Shown here one piece after another: positions 1-9,427 of a stretch of 64,000 bases of DNA; within the stretch, counting starts at the first letter, position 1, and every line of letters begins with the position of its first letter. The notes under the pieces are model-generated. The model did not search any database. It saw nothing but the letters and a program-made list of their open reading frames with translations, and was not told where the DNA came from. Where the stretch lies: assembly GCA_900317905.1 (NCBI GenBank), contig ONIN01000002.1:62001-126000 (forward strand), written 5' to 3'. A program made the translations under genes and the position numbers. This stretch comes from an uncultured Eubacteriales bacterium. GTDB taxonomy: Bacteria > Bacillota > Clostridia > Oscillospirales > Oscillospiraceae.

Positions 1-1722
1 GTGGTTCTTGCCGTAGAGGGCGGTCAGCGTCTCGGCCAGGCCGATGAAGCCGATGGAGAGGGTGCCGTGCTTGAGTACCTCGCGCACCTCGTCATAGGGG
101 CCCAGCTTGTCGGAGTCCAGCCACACACCCTGTCCCATGAGGAAGGGATAGTTATAGACCCGCTTTTTTGCCTGGATCTCAAAGCGGTCCAGCAGCTGCT
201 GCGCCACCAGCTCCAGCATGTCATCGAGCATTTTCAGGAACCGTTCCTCGTCGCCTTTCGCCTCCAGCGCCAGACGGGGCAGATTGATGGAGGTAAAGGA
301 CAGGTTGCCGCGGGAGTAGGAGATCTCCTGAGTGGGGTCATAGACGTTGCCGAGCACGCGGGTGCGGCAGCCCATGGTGGCCACCTCGGTCTCCGGGCGG
401 CCGGGCACATAGTATTTGAGATTGTAGGGGCTGTCCAGGAACACATAGTTCGGGAACAGACGCTTGGCGGACACCTTGCAGCTCAGACGGAACAGGTCGT
501 AGTTCGGATCGCCCTCGTTGTAGTTCACGCCCTCTTTGACCTTGAAGATATGGATGGGGAAGATGCAGGTCTCACCGTGGCCCAGACCGGCGTCCAGCGC
601 CAGCAGCACGTTGCGGATGACCATGCGGCCCTCGGGGGTGGTGTCGGTGCCATAGTTAATGGAGGAAAAGGGCGTCTGCGCGCCGGCGCGGGAGTGCATG
701 GTGTTCAGGTTATGCACGAAGCCCTCCATCGCCTGATAGGTGTCGCGCTCGGTCTGATTCACGGCGCGGCGGCGCGCACGGGCAACCAGACGGGCCGCGT
801 CTTCCGACTCGATGCCCAGCACCTCATACAGATGCCTGGTCAGAGCGCCGTCAAAGCCCTCCGTGGGCTCCAGTGCGTTCTGCCCGAAGGAGACCTCCGT
901 CTTCTCGATGGCCTCCGCCACTGAATCAGCGAGATCGTCTTCGTCAAGATGGTCCTCCACCACATCCGTCAGCTTTTTCAGAAACTGGCTGCGGAAGGTC
1001 TTGCCCACGCCCAGGGCCATGCCGTAGTCAAAGTTGGGGATGGACTGGCCGCCGTGCTGGTCGTTCTGGTTGGACTGGATGGCAATGGCGGCGAGCGCGG
1101 CGTAGCTCTGGATCGACTGGGGCTCCCGGAGGAAGCCGTGGCCGGTGGAAAAACCGTCTTTGAACAGGCGGATGATATCGATCTGCGTGCAGGTCGTGGT
1201 GAGAGCATAGAAATCGAAGTCATGGATGTGGATATCGCCCTCGCGCTGGGCCTTGGCGTGCTCCGGGCGGAGCAGATAGGCCTCATTGTATGCCTTGGCG
1301 CCGGCAGCGCCGATCTGCAGCATGGCGCCCATGGCCGTATCGCCGTCGATGTTGCCGTTTTCACGCTTGAGATCAGAGAGCTTCGCGTCCTTGCTGGCGA
1401 TCTCATCGATGGTCTTCATCAGCGTAGTGCGGGACTCTCTGGCGCGGGTGCGGGTAGCGCGGTAAATAATATAGGACTTCGCCGTGTTGGTGAACTCATG
1501 ATGCATGAGCTCCTGTTCGACCATGTCCTGAATGACCTCGATCTGCGGAGGCTCCGCACCGCAGCGGCTTTCCAGCGCGCTCTCGACGGCTTCCGCCACA
1601 CGCGCAGCGTCCGCCACGGTGCCCTCGCCCGAGGCCTTCATCGCCCGCAGCACTGCAAGGGCAATTTTCTCTCTGTCATAGGGGACCACGCGGCCATCCC
1701 GCTTGATAATCATCTGTATCAT
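1..1722 (-). CDS. nrdD: Anaerobic ribonucleoside-triphosphate reductase, partial
   Basis: Oxygen-sensitive class III ribonucleotide reductase, which makes dNTPs using a glycyl radical installed by NrdG. About 574 N-terminal residues are visible; the C-terminal glycyl-radical loop lies beyond the left edge. Residues 1-90 form an ATP-cone (starting MIQMIIKRDGRVVPYDREK), the allosteric nucleotide domain. The catalytic barrel follows, with recognisable stretches such as GDIHIHDFDFY and QSNQNDQHGGQS. The start at 1722 has GGAGAG six bases upstream; the in-frame ATG at 1713 is less well placed. It stands alone behind its own sigma-A-like promoter with two NrdR-box-like palindromes. An activase gene nrdG would be expected just outside the window. 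Confidence 0.95.
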   Translation of the reverse strand, partial: MIQMIIKRDGRVVPYDREKIALAVLRAMKASGEGTVADAARVAEAVESALESRCGAEPPQIEVIQDMVEQELMHHEFTNTAKSYIIYRATRTRARESRTTLMKTIDEIASKDAKLSDLKRENGNIDGDTAMGAMLQIGAAGAKAYNEAYLLRPEHAKAQREGDIHIHDFDFYALTTTCTQIDIIRLFKDGFSTGHGFLREPQSIQSYAALAAIAIQSNQNDQHGGQSIPNFDYGMALGVGKTFRSQFLKKLTDVVEDHLDEDDLADSVAEAIEKTEVSFGQNALEPTEGFDGALTRHLYEVLGIESEDAARLVARARRRAVNQTERDTYQAMEGFVHNLNTMHSRAGAQTPFSSINYGTDTTPEGRMVIRNVLLALDAGLGHGETCIFPIHIFKVKEGVNYNEGDPNYDLFRLSCKVSAKRLFPNYVFLDSPYNLKYYVPGRPETEVATMGCRTRVLGNVYDPTQEISYSRGNLSFTSINLPRLALEAKGDEERFLKMLDDMLELVAQQLLDRFEIQAKKRVYNYPFLMGQGVWLDSDKLGPYDEVREVLKHGTLSIGFIGLAETLTALYGKNH

Positions 1723-1737
1723 GTTTGACTCTCCATA

Positions 1738-1803
1738 ACTATATATAGTGGTATGTATCCGAGGTTCGCAACTAAATATAGCATTATTATGAGAGCGTGT
1801 CAA
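1738..1803 (-). promoter_or_regulatory. nrdD promoter with two NrdR-box-like sites
   Basis: On the minus strand a TTGACA -35 (1803-1798) and TATATT -10 (1780-1775) are 17 bases apart. Two palindromic elements, ACTATATATAGT (1738-1749) and ACTAAATATAGC (1771-1782), resemble the NrdR box and have centres 33 bp apart, about three helical turns. The upstream one covers the -10. The arrangement is that expected for NrdR repression of nrdD. Confidence 0.75.
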
Positions 1804-1900
1804 GCACACTTCAGAATGAAACCATGAATTGGCACCGAACCAAAAACAGATTCCTCCGCGCGCAGGCAGAGAATCCGGAACCCGCGCAAGCCCATATTAT

Positions 1901-1934
1901 AAAGAAAATCCCTCAGAGCGGATTGCTCTGAGGG
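1901..1934 (-). terminator. Terminator of the SLH gene
   Basis: A 9-bp stem (CCCTCAGAG with CTCTGAGGG, 1910-1934) with a 7-base loop is followed, on the minus strand, by ATTTTCTTT. Confidence 0.8.
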
Positions 1935-1984
1935 ATTGCATTTGGTTGGCTGTAAGAAATATGATTTCGTCTCTGCTTTGCCGC

Positions 1985-3130
1985 TTACACGCCGCGATAC
2001 AGGAAGGTGACGATCTGCGCGCGGGTGCAGTCATTCATCGGCGCAAAATGGGTCTCGTCCACACCGGTGGTGATGCGTGCGCTGTCCGCCCAGATGACCG
2101 GGACCGTGTACCATACGCCGGCAGGGACATCCACGTAGGTGAGCTCCGCATCCGCAAGCTCCGGCTCACCGGCAGCGCGGAACAGGAACGTGACGATCTC
2201 TGCGCGGCTGCAGGTGGTATCGGGCGCGAAGGTCGTATCGGTGGTGCCCTTCGTGATGCCCTTATCCACGGCCCACAGCACCGCGTCATAGTAGAAGCTG
2301 CCTTCCTTCACATCGGTGAAGGTGTTCTTCAGACCATCTACGCTGGGAGAGCCGGCAGCGCGATACAGGAAGGTGACCGCCTCAGCGCGGGTGCAGGTCT
2401 TCGCAGGGGCGAAGGTGGTGCCAGAGGTGCCCTTCGTGATATCATTGGAGACCGCCCAATCCACCGCAGTGTGATACCAGCTGTTCTTGCTGTGGTCCAC
2501 ATCGGTGAAGGCTTCGCTGGGGCAGGCCTCGCCGTAATCCTCGCCGGAGCCGTCGATGACATAGAAGGTCACTTTGTGGTCCTCGCCCAAGGTGCTGCCG
2601 TCGTCGGCCTTCATGCCGGCCTTGATGATCAAGGTATATCTGCCGCCGGTGGCGTCTCCGAACTTGACGGTATAGGTGCGGTCGCCGTCGAAGGCAACGA
2701 TGCTCTGCAGATCCTCGGCGTAGATCATCTTATCGTTCTCGTCACTGTTCTTTTCCAAAGCACGGTCAAAGGTGACGGTGATGGTGGTGTCCGGCTTGAC
2801 GGCGCGGCCCTCGAGGTCCTTGCCGAGGACGGTCACGGAGACGATCTTCAGCGGATTCTCAGTGGGCTTGGGGGATTCAGCCGGGGCCGCAGTCTCTTCG
2901 GGCTTCGCGGTCTCTTCAGGCACAGCGGTCTCTTCAGGCACAGCGGTCTCTGCGGGTTCCGCAGTCTCCGCGGGTTCCGCGGTCTCCGTGGGTTCCGCAG
3001 TCTCCGTGGGTTCCGCGGTCACAGATACGTCGCTCGGCGCGCTCTGGCCATCGCCGTCTGCCAGAACGGGGCTGGCAAACAACGCCAGTGCCATGACGAA
3101 CACGAGCATCATGGACAATACTTTCTTCAT
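1985..3130 (-). CDS. Secreted S-layer-homology (SLH) domain protein
   Basis: 381 residues. A signal peptide (about 1-24, ending SPVLA) is followed by a low-complexity linker of TAEPTE/PEE-type repeats (about 38-90). Next comes an Ig-like beta domain (about 95-195, phrase PDTTITVTFDRALE). Three SLH repeats fill about 208-381, each ending in a TCTRAEAVTFLYRAAG-like motif. SLH repeats usually anchor proteins to pyruvylated cell-wall polymer, so this is probably a cell-surface protein; nothing in it suggests an enzyme. The start is well supported by AAGGAGG eight bases upstream. It has its own promoter and terminator and so is monocistronic. Confidence 0.9.
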   Translation of the reverse strand: MKKVLSMMLVFVMALALFASPVLADGDGQSAPSDVSVTAEPTETAEPTETAEPAETAEPAETAVPEETAVPEETAKPEETAAPAESPKPTENPLKIVSVTVLGKDLEGRAVKPDTTITVTFDRALEKNSDENDKMIYAEDLQSIVAFDGDRTYTVKFGDATGGRYTLIIKAGMKADDGSTLGEDHKVTFYVIDGSGEDYGEACPSEAFTDVDHSKNSWYHTAVDWAVSNDITKGTSGTTFAPAKTCTRAEAVTFLYRAAGSPSVDGLKNTFTDVKEGSFYYDAVLWAVDKGITKGTTDTTFAPDTTCSRAEIVTFLFRAAGEPELADAELTYVDVPAGVWYTVPVIWADSARITTGVDETHFAPMNDCTRAQIVTFLYRGV

Positions 3131-3241
3131 CTGTTTTTCCTCCTTATGGTTTTGGGATAGGTTATTGTCTGTTCCTCTTCATGCCCAAAATCCCACAGGA
3201 TCCAGGGGCTTGTTCAGGCAACAGCAATCTATGCAAATTTG

Positions 3242-3270
3242 ATTGTAGCACACATTCCGCTCCGGGACAA
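3242..3270 (-). promoter_or_regulatory. Promoter of the SLH gene
   Basis: TTGTCC (3270-3265) and TACAAT (3247-3242) are separated by 17 bases, giving a 5' leader of about 105 nt before the SLH start. Confidence 0.6.
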
Positions 3271-3318
3271 GGCAATACTCATTTTCGGCATGCAAAGTCG
3301 CTTTTCCGGGCCAGCGGT

Positions 3319-5130
3319 TCACCCGAGGGCGGATTTTGTCGCCTCGTCCTCATACTGTCTGGTGTAGAGCCGGTAGTAGTAGCCGCGCTTTGCCATGAGC
3401 TCGTCGTGCCGCCCCTGCTCCACGATCCGGCCGTGGTGCACGGCGAGGATCACGTCGGCGTGCTGCACAGTGCTCAGCCGGTGGGCGATGACGATGCTGG
3501 TGCGGCCGCGAATGATGGTGTCGATGGCGGACTGGATCTTCTGCTCAGTGATGGTGTCCACCGAGGCGGTGGCCTCGTCCAGCACCAGGATGCGGGGATC
3601 GGCGAGAATGGCGCGGGCGAAGCTGATGAGCTGCTTTTCGCCGGTGGAGAGGAGGTCTCCTCCCTCGCCCACATCGGTGTCGGGTCCGTGCTCCAGCCGG
3701 TCGGCCACTTCTGTGGCGCTCACCAGATCCAGCGCACGGCGAATGTCTGCTTCTGTGGCATTCGGATTGCCGTAGAGCAGATTTTCCCGCAGGGTGCCGG
3801 AGAAGAGATGGGGTGTCTGCAGCACATAGCCGATGGCGCTGTGGAGCCAGAGCTGGCTGCGCTCGCGGGCGTCACGCCCATCAATGAGGACTTGGCCCTC
3901 CGTGGGCTCATAGAACCGGCAGATCAGGTTGGCAAGCGTCGATTTTCCGGCGCCGGTCTCCCCCACGATGGCCACGTTGGTGCCGAAGGGGATCTCCAGC
4001 GAGAAGTGCTCCAGCACGGTCTCCTCGCCGTCGGGGTAGCGGAAGGACACGTCCCGGAAGGAGATATCTCCCCGGATCGGCTCCCAGTTTTCCTTCTTCG
4101 GGGTGAAGCAGTCGCCGTAGGTCTCCACCACTTCGGGAGAGTCCTTCACGTCAGGTTCGGTCTCCAGCAGCTTGGTCAGCCGCTCGATGTTCACCCGGGT
4201 GGTGATCAGATCGGAGATCGCGTCCACCACCCATCGGATGGGCTCCATGAGTCCCTGGGCGTAGCTCATGAACATGGAGAAGGTGCCGATCTGGGTTTTG
4301 GCGATGTACCCGCCCTTCCAGAGGACCACAGCCAGTGCCAGGGAGGAGGCGAAGTTCATGGTCACGGCGAAGAGTCCCCGGAGTCTGGCCGCCCCGATTG
4401 CCCGGCGGCGGATGCGGCTGGTGTCCGAGACGAAAGCCCGTTCCATGGTGTCCTCCACCACCAGGGTCTTGATGGTCCGGGCGCCGGTGATGCCCTCGTT
4501 GAAATTGCCGGTGATCTGGGAGTTGATCTCCCGGATCTCCCGGTTGGCCCGGGTCAGGCCCCGCTGGAACACCGAGAACAGCAGCACCGTCAGCGGCAGC
4601 ACCGCCATGACCAGCAGCGCCAGGCGGACGTTGATCACCAGCATGACGACCACCGCGCCGATCACATAGCCCAGCTGCCAGAGGCTGTCCAGCAGCGTCC
4701 AGCTCACCAGCGCGCCGATTTTCTGGGTGTCAGACATGACCCGGGCGTGGAGATAGCCCACGCTGTTCTGGTTGAAGTAGGAAAACGACAGCGTCTGCAG
4801 GTGGTTAAAGGCGGCGTTGCGCAGATCCTTGTCCACCCCCACCTCGATCTGCATGCTGAAGATGCAGGCGACGTAGTTCACCAGCGCCCCGCCGCAGATC
4901 AGCGCGAGATAGAGGATCACGAAGAGAACAATGGTGTCCATGGTGCCCTCGCCGATGAAGTGGTTCAGGGCATAGCGCTGGAACAGCGGCACGCCGATGT
5001 CCACCAACGAGCCCACCAGACAGCCGAGGATCATGCCGAAAACGGCTGTTTTGTAGTTTTTCAGATAGGGCAGCAGCTTCCCGATGCCGAAGAACGGAAG
5101 ACGCACGGTCTCGGAGGTGTGCTGTTTCAT
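3319..5130 (-). CDS. ABC exporter half-transporter, degenerate signature
   Basis: 603 residues: a six-helix type I exporter membrane domain (about 1-310) followed by an ATPase. Walker A is GETGAGKST and Walker B ends ILVLDEATASVD. The signature motif is degenerate, LSTGEKQ instead of LSGGQ. Its start overlaps the end of the preceding gene by 4 nt (ATGA), so the two are translationally coupled. The neighbour has the complementary defect, as in asymmetric heterodimers such as BmrC/BmrD and TM287/288. A lipid- or drug-type substrate is likely but cannot be read from the sequence. Confidence 0.93.
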   Translation of the reverse strand: MKQHTSETVRLPFFGIGKLLPYLKNYKTAVFGMILGCLVGSLVDIGVPLFQRYALNHFIGEGTMDTIVLFVILYLALICGGALVNYVACIFSMQIEVGVDKDLRNAAFNHLQTLSFSYFNQNSVGYLHARVMSDTQKIGALVSWTLLDSLWQLGYVIGAVVVMLVINVRLALLVMAVLPLTVLLFSVFQRGLTRANREIREINSQITGNFNEGITGARTIKTLVVEDTMERAFVSDTSRIRRRAIGAARLRGLFAVTMNFASSLALAVVLWKGGYIAKTQIGTFSMFMSYAQGLMEPIRWVVDAISDLITTRVNIERLTKLLETEPDVKDSPEVVETYGDCFTPKKENWEPIRGDISFRDVSFRYPDGEETVLEHFSLEIPFGTNVAIVGETGAGKSTLANLICRFYEPTEGQVLIDGRDARERSQLWLHSAIGYVLQTPHLFSGTLRENLLYGNPNATEADIRRALDLVSATEVADRLEHGPDTDVGEGGDLLSTGEKQLISFARAILADPRILVLDEATASVDTITEQKIQSAIDTIIRGRTSIVIAHRLSTVQHADVILAVHHGRIVEQGRHDELMAKRGYYYRLYTRQYEDEATKSALG

Positions 5131-6959
5131 GCGCCCACCTCCCCCACGGAGCTGCTCTGGATGTCGCAGATCTTCTGGTAGATGCCGCCCGCTTTGGAGA
5201 GCGTCTCATGGTCGCCGCGCTCGATGATCTTGCCCCGGTCGAGGACCAGGATCTGGTCAGCCTTGGAGAGGGTGGTGATGCGGTGGGAGATCAGCAGGAT
5301 CGTCGCGCTGCCGAAGCGGCGCTCCAGCTCCGCGCGGATCTTCGCGTCGGTCTCCGTGTCCACGGCGGAGAGGGAATCGTCGAAAATCAGGATGGGCGTG
5401 TGCTGGGTCAGCGCTCTGGCGATGGCGGCCCGTTGCTTCTGCCCGCCGGAGAGTGTCACGCCCCGCTCACCCACAAAGGTGTCGTACCCCTTGGCAAAAT
5501 TCATGACCGTCTCGTCGAGGCAGGCGGCCCGCGCCGCCTCCCGCACCTCCTCGAGAGACATGGTCTCGTCGGTGATGGCGATGTTTTCCCGGATGGTGCG
5601 GCTGAAGAGATAGGGCTCCTGCAGCACCATGCCGATGTTCCGGCGCAGATGAGCGGTCTCGATGTCCTTCAGATCCACGCCGCCGATGGTGATGCGCCCG
5701 GAGCCCTCCGGGAGGTCATAGAGCTTGTCCAGCAGGAGCATAAGTGTGCTCTTGCCGCTGCCCGTGCCACCGAGGATGCCCAGGGTCGTGCCCGCCGGCA
5801 CTGTGAAGCTCACGTTTTTCAGAACTTCCCGGCGCTCAGCGGCGTAGCGGAAGGAGACGTTTTCAAACACGATATCCTGATCCATCGAAGGCTTGAGGCC
5901 GAGGCCGGTTTCCCGCTCTTCCTCCGCCTCCATGATGTAGGAAATGCGGTCCATGCTGACGCCCGCCTTGCTCATCTCGGCGATCATGCGGCCCAGCATC
6001 CGCACCGGCCAGGTCATGATGGCGCCGTAGGAGAGAAAGGCGATGTATTCGCCGGCGGTCATCTCCCTGCGCAGGCAGAACACCGATCCGAACACCACGA
6101 TCAGCATGATCTGCACCCCGGAGAGCACGTCGCTCAGGCTCCAGAACTGCGCGAGGGGCCGCGCCAGCTTCATCCAGAGGCCGGTGTAATATTCGTTCTG
6201 CGCCTCGAAGCGCTCCCGCTCCCGCCGCTCCTGACCGAAGGAGCGCACCACCCGCACGCCGGTGAGATTCTCCTGGGCGATGTCCGAGAGCTTGCCCTCG
6301 TTTTCGTCGCAGTCCAGAAAAGCCTTGCCGATCTTCCCGTGAAAGTGCACCGAGCGGAGGATGATGTACGGCACCGGCAGCATGGCGATGATGGTGAGCT
6401 TCCAGTTCATGCCCAGCATGAACGTCAGGCTCAGCGCCAGCAGCACCACAATGCGGAAGATGCTGGTCATCTGCTCGGACACGAAGCTTTTGAGGGTCTC
6501 GATGTCGCTGGTGCAGCGCTGGATGATATCTCCCGTGCGGTGCTGGCTGTGCCAGGCGTAGGGCAGCCGCTCAATGTGGCGGAACAGCTCATCGCGCATG
6601 GTTTTCGTGAGGGTCTCGGCGCCCCGCGTGTTGGACACCCGGAAGGTATACTGGGCCGCCACCTTCACGGCAGCCACCACGAGGATCGCCGCCGCCATGA
6701 TCCAGATGTGCTCGCCGAGGTATTCCCAGCCGCCCGCGCGCTCCGCCAGTCTCATGGCGAAGGCCGGAAGATCCGCCGCCTTTCCGCCCAGAGCGTTGTC
6801 CACCGCGGCGCGCACGATCTGCGGGCTCACCATGTCCGAGAGTGCTGCCACGGCGGCGGAGACCATGCTGATCAGGAACCAGCCCTTGCTTCCCCGGAGA
6901 AACCTCCAGAGCAGGGCCCGTTCCCGGGCTTTTTCGATTGATGTCTTCTTTTGGTCCAT
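5127..6959 (-). CDS. ABC exporter half-transporter, non-canonical Walker B
   Basis: 610 residues, first gene of the two-gene exporter operon. The membrane domain spans about 20-330. The ATPase has Walker A GGTGSGKST and a consensus signature LSGGQKQR. Walker B reads ILIFDDSLSAVD, so the catalytic glutamate is replaced by aspartate. Combined with the partner's LSTGE signature, this predicts one consensus and one degenerate ATP site. It is transcribed from its own promoter just upstream. The cargo is unknown. Confidence 0.93.
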   Translation of the reverse strand: MDQKKTSIEKARERALLWRFLRGSKGWFLISMVSAAVAALSDMVSPQIVRAAVDNALGGKAADLPAFAMRLAERAGGWEYLGEHIWIMAAAILVVAAVKVAAQYTFRVSNTRGAETLTKTMRDELFRHIERLPYAWHSQHRTGDIIQRCTSDIETLKSFVSEQMTSIFRIVVLLALSLTFMLGMNWKLTIIAMLPVPYIILRSVHFHGKIGKAFLDCDENEGKLSDIAQENLTGVRVVRSFGQERRERERFEAQNEYYTGLWMKLARPLAQFWSLSDVLSGVQIMLIVVFGSVFCLRREMTAGEYIAFLSYGAIMTWPVRMLGRMIAEMSKAGVSMDRISYIMEAEEERETGLGLKPSMDQDIVFENVSFRYAAERREVLKNVSFTVPAGTTLGILGGTGSGKSTLMLLLDKLYDLPEGSGRITIGGVDLKDIETAHLRRNIGMVLQEPYLFSRTIRENIAITDETMSLEEVREAARAACLDETVMNFAKGYDTFVGERGVTLSGGQKQRAAIARALTQHTPILIFDDSLSAVDTETDAKIRAELERRFGSATILLISHRITTLSKADQILVLDRGKIIERGDHETLSKAGGIYQKICDIQSSSVGEVGA

Positions 6960-6995
6960 GTTTCAAGTCCGTTCCGTATGCTGCCAGATAACAGT

Positions 6996-7024
6996 ATTAT
7001 ATCGTCTGTGCAAATGATTGGCAA
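6996..7024 (-). promoter_or_regulatory. Promoter of the ABC exporter operon
   Basis: TTGCCA (7024-7019) and a perfect TATAAT (7001-6996) with a 17-base spacer lie directly upstream of the exporter genes. Confidence 0.7.
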
Positions 7025-7037
7025 GCAATCGATAGAC

Positions 7038-8114
7038 TCAGCGCAGCTTCAAAGCCAAGTACAGCACCACCGCGTCTGCAAAGCTGCGGGGGTTATAGCC
7101 GGTTTCCCGGTGGATGCGGTCCAGCTGATACTGCAGGGTGTTTTTGTGGAGATACAGCAGCTCACAGGTTTGCTTGAGACTGCAGCCGGAGGCAAAATAT
7201 GTCCGCAGCAGGGTTTGATCCTTCTCCGGGAGGACGGCAGTTCCGGTGCGCTCCCGGAATCGTTCCTGTGCTTCCGCCGGGATACTGCCCAGCAGGATCT
7301 CCAGATCCAGATCCTCGAACTTCGCCACACACGCTCCCGGCGCCAAGGCATGGAGGGCGATCCGCGCGGCCTCATAGGATCTGGACTGTCTGCTCAGCTG
7401 CTCGCGACTGCCCACCGCGGCGCGCACCGCCCCGGGGAACTCCCGCTCCAGCGCCGTGACCGCCTCCAGCAGCGGCGCCACCTGCTCCGGCTCCGGCAGG
7501 AGAATGAACTCATGGGGATAGCAGAAGGTGTAGAGCGCGATCCCCAGCCGGCGGATAATGCCGGTGATCTCCCCTTTCAGCCGGGTGAGGTTCTTATCCC
7601 CGCTGTGGGTGCGCAGGATCACTGCCGTATGGATCCCCTCCAGATCCACCCGATGCCGCTCCATGAATTCCCGGTAATAGTCGTAATTCAGGTGCTCACC
7701 AAGGGCCAGCGCCCGCACCACATGGTCCATCTGCGCCCGCTCGGTGCTGCTCTGCCGCTCCAGCTCATGCTCTCTGAGGATCAACGCCGTGATCTTCTGG
7801 GCAAGGACGCCGTATTTTCGCACTTCCTCCGGCTCTCCGGTGATGCCGATGACCGCTACCGTCTCCCCCTCATGGGAGAGGGGAATATTCACACCCGGCT
7901 GCGTGCCGAAATAGTCCTCCGCCTGCAGCACCTCCAGCGTCTCGCCGGTTTTTGCCGCCTTCCGCGCCGCCTCGTGATATTGCCCGACCCGGACGGGATT
8001 GGTGCTGGCAAAGATCCTGCCGGAGGGTTCGATGAAATTGATGTCATGGCCGCAGACGTCCTTGACCGCCTGCACGATCTCCTCGGCCACTCTTTTGTGC
8101 ACTCGAATCGGCAT
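7038..8114 (-). CDS. CdaR/PucR-family sugar-diacid regulator
   Basis: 358 residues. The N-terminal part (about 1-135) matches the sugar diacid recognition domain (IRVHKRVAEEIVQAVKDVCG, then a NIPLSHEGETVAVIGITG-type core). The C-terminal part ends in a PucR-type helix-turn-helix (about 300-358; LLYLHKNTLQYQLDRI). E. coli CdaR activates glycerate/galactarate/glucarate genes. This gene is divergent from glycerate kinase and a GntP permease, so it is probably their activator and glycerate the inducer. No other target is evident. Confidence 0.9.
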   Translation of the reverse strand: MPIRVHKRVAEEIVQAVKDVCGHDINFIEPSGRIFASTNPVRVGQYHEAARKAAKTGETLEVLQAEDYFGTQPGVNIPLSHEGETVAVIGITGEPEEVRKYGVLAQKITALILREHELERQSSTERAQMDHVVRALALGEHLNYDYYREFMERHRVDLEGIHTAVILRTHSGDKNLTRLKGEITGIIRRLGIALYTFCYPHEFILLPEPEQVAPLLEAVTALEREFPGAVRAAVGSREQLSRQSRSYEAARIALHALAPGACVAKFEDLDLEILLGSIPAEAQERFRERTGTAVLPEKDQTLLRTYFASGCSLKQTCELLYLHKNTLQYQLDRIHRETGYNPRSFADAVVLYLALKLR

Positions 8115-8139
8115 ATTTCACACCCGCCTTTTCTCTTTT

Positions 8140-8225
8140 ATGTTCTTTATACCATTTATTTCTTCTATAATCAACAATTTTTCAGTTATTAGAACATATT
8201 TCATCTTTCACTTTCCTGCTATACT
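8140..8225. promoter_or_regulatory. Divergent cdaR-like / glycerate kinase promoter region
   Basis: For the regulator (minus), TTGATT (8074+100 region, 8174-8169) and TATAAA (8151-8146) are 17 bases apart. For glycerate kinase (plus) there is a TATACT -10 at 8220-8225 with no good -35, fitting activator dependence. TATGTTCT (8140-8147) and AGAACATA (8191-8198) form an inverted repeat that is a candidate regulator site. Confidence 0.55.
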
Positions 8226-8261
8226 GGGAGCAGAACAGAAAAACGGAAAGGAGCAAATACC

Positions 8262-9407
8262 ATGAAAGTAGTCGTTGCAATCGATTCTCTGAAGGGCAGT
8301 CTCACCTCTCTGGAGGCGGGCGAGGCCATCCGCGAGGGCGTGCTGCGGGCGATCCCGGAGGCGGATGTCGTGGTGCGGCCTCTGGCCGACGGCGGCGAGG
8401 GCACCGTGGAGGCCCTGACCCTGGGCATGGGCGGCAGACTGGAGAAGGCCATGGTGACCGGGCCTCTGGGCCGTCCGGTGGAGTGCGCCTACGGTCTGCT
8501 GCCGGAGGAAAAGCTGGCCGTGGTGGAGATGTCCGGCGCGGCGGGCATCACGCAGGTGCCGGAAAGTGAGCGCAACCCCATGAACACCACCACCTATGGC
8601 GTGGGTGAGGTGATCCGCCGGGCCATCGAGCAGGGCTGCCGCCGGTTCATCATCGGTCTGGGCGGAAGCGCCACCAACGACGGGGGCGTGGGCATGCTGC
8701 AAGCCCTGGGCTTCGGCATGCTGAACGAAAACGGCGCTCAGGTCTCCTTCGGCGCGAAGGGTCTGCAGGAGCTCAGAACGATCACCACAGAACACGTGCT
8801 GCCGGAGCTGAAGGACTGCGAGTTCCGCGTAGCCTGCGACGTGACCAACCCCCTCTGCGGCGAGCTGGGCGCCAGCGCCATCTACGGTCCCCAGAAGGGT
8901 GCGACGCCGACAACGATCCTGCAAATGGACAAGTGGCTGGCCGACTACGCAGAGCTGGCCAAAACCGTGAATCCCGACGCCGACCCGAACATCCCCGGTG
9001 CAGGCGCTGCCGGCGGACTGGGCTTCGCGTTCCTGGCCTTCCTGGGCGGCAAGCTCAACAGCGGCACGCGCATCGTGCTGGACGAGACCCGGCTGGAGGA
9101 TTACGTGAAAGACGCGGACTTCGTCATCACCGGCGAAGGCAGACTGGACGAACAGACCATGATGGGCAAGGCCCCCAGCGGCGTGGCGAAAATCGCCAAG
9201 CGCCACGGCAAGCCGGTCATCGCCTTCTCCGGAAGCGTAACCGAGGACGCCACGGCCTGCAACGCCAAGGGCATCGACGCCTTCTTCCCCATTCTCCGCA
9301 GCGTGGTCACTCTGCAGGACGCCATGGACCACGACAGCGCCGCCCACAACATGGCAAACACCGTGGAGCAGGTCTTCCGTCTGATCCGCGCCTGCGGCAA
9401 GGTTTGA
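8262..9407 (+). CDS. Glycerate kinase
   Basis: 381 residues, full length for the GlxK/GarK family, which phosphorylates D-glycerate (usually to 2-phosphoglycerate) to feed lower glycolysis. Diagnostic stretches are MKVVVAIDSLKGSLTSLEAG at the N-terminus, PLADGGEGTVEAL, GLGGSATNDGGVGMLQALG and GAAGGLGFAFLAFLGG. The start is preceded by AAAGGAG. The GntP permease follows after 20 bases, and the CdaR-type regulator is divergent, together forming a glycerate uptake and use unit. Confidence 0.95.
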   Translation: MKVVVAIDSLKGSLTSLEAGEAIREGVLRAIPEADVVVRPLADGGEGTVEALTLGMGGRLEKAMVTGPLGRPVECAYGLLPEEKLAVVEMSGAAGITQVPESERNPMNTTTYGVGEVIRRAIEQGCRRFIIGLGGSATNDGGVGMLQALGFGMLNENGAQVSFGAKGLQELRTITTEHVLPELKDCEFRVACDVTNPLCGELGASAIYGPQKGATPTTILQMDKWLADYAELAKTVNPDADPNIPGAGAAGGLGFAFLAFLGGKLNSGTRIVLDETRLEDYVKDADFVITGEGRLDEQTMMGKAPSGVAKIAKRHGKPVIAFSGSVTEDATACNAKGIDAFFPILRSVVTLQDAMDHDSAAHNMANTVEQVFRLIRACGKV

Positions 9408-9427
9408 GAGAAAGAGAGGAAAACACC

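Noticed and set aside
1829..3160. Long plus-strand open frame of 443 codons
   Set aside because: It is antisense to the SLH gene, has no family match, and its low-complexity stretch mirrors the repeated linker.
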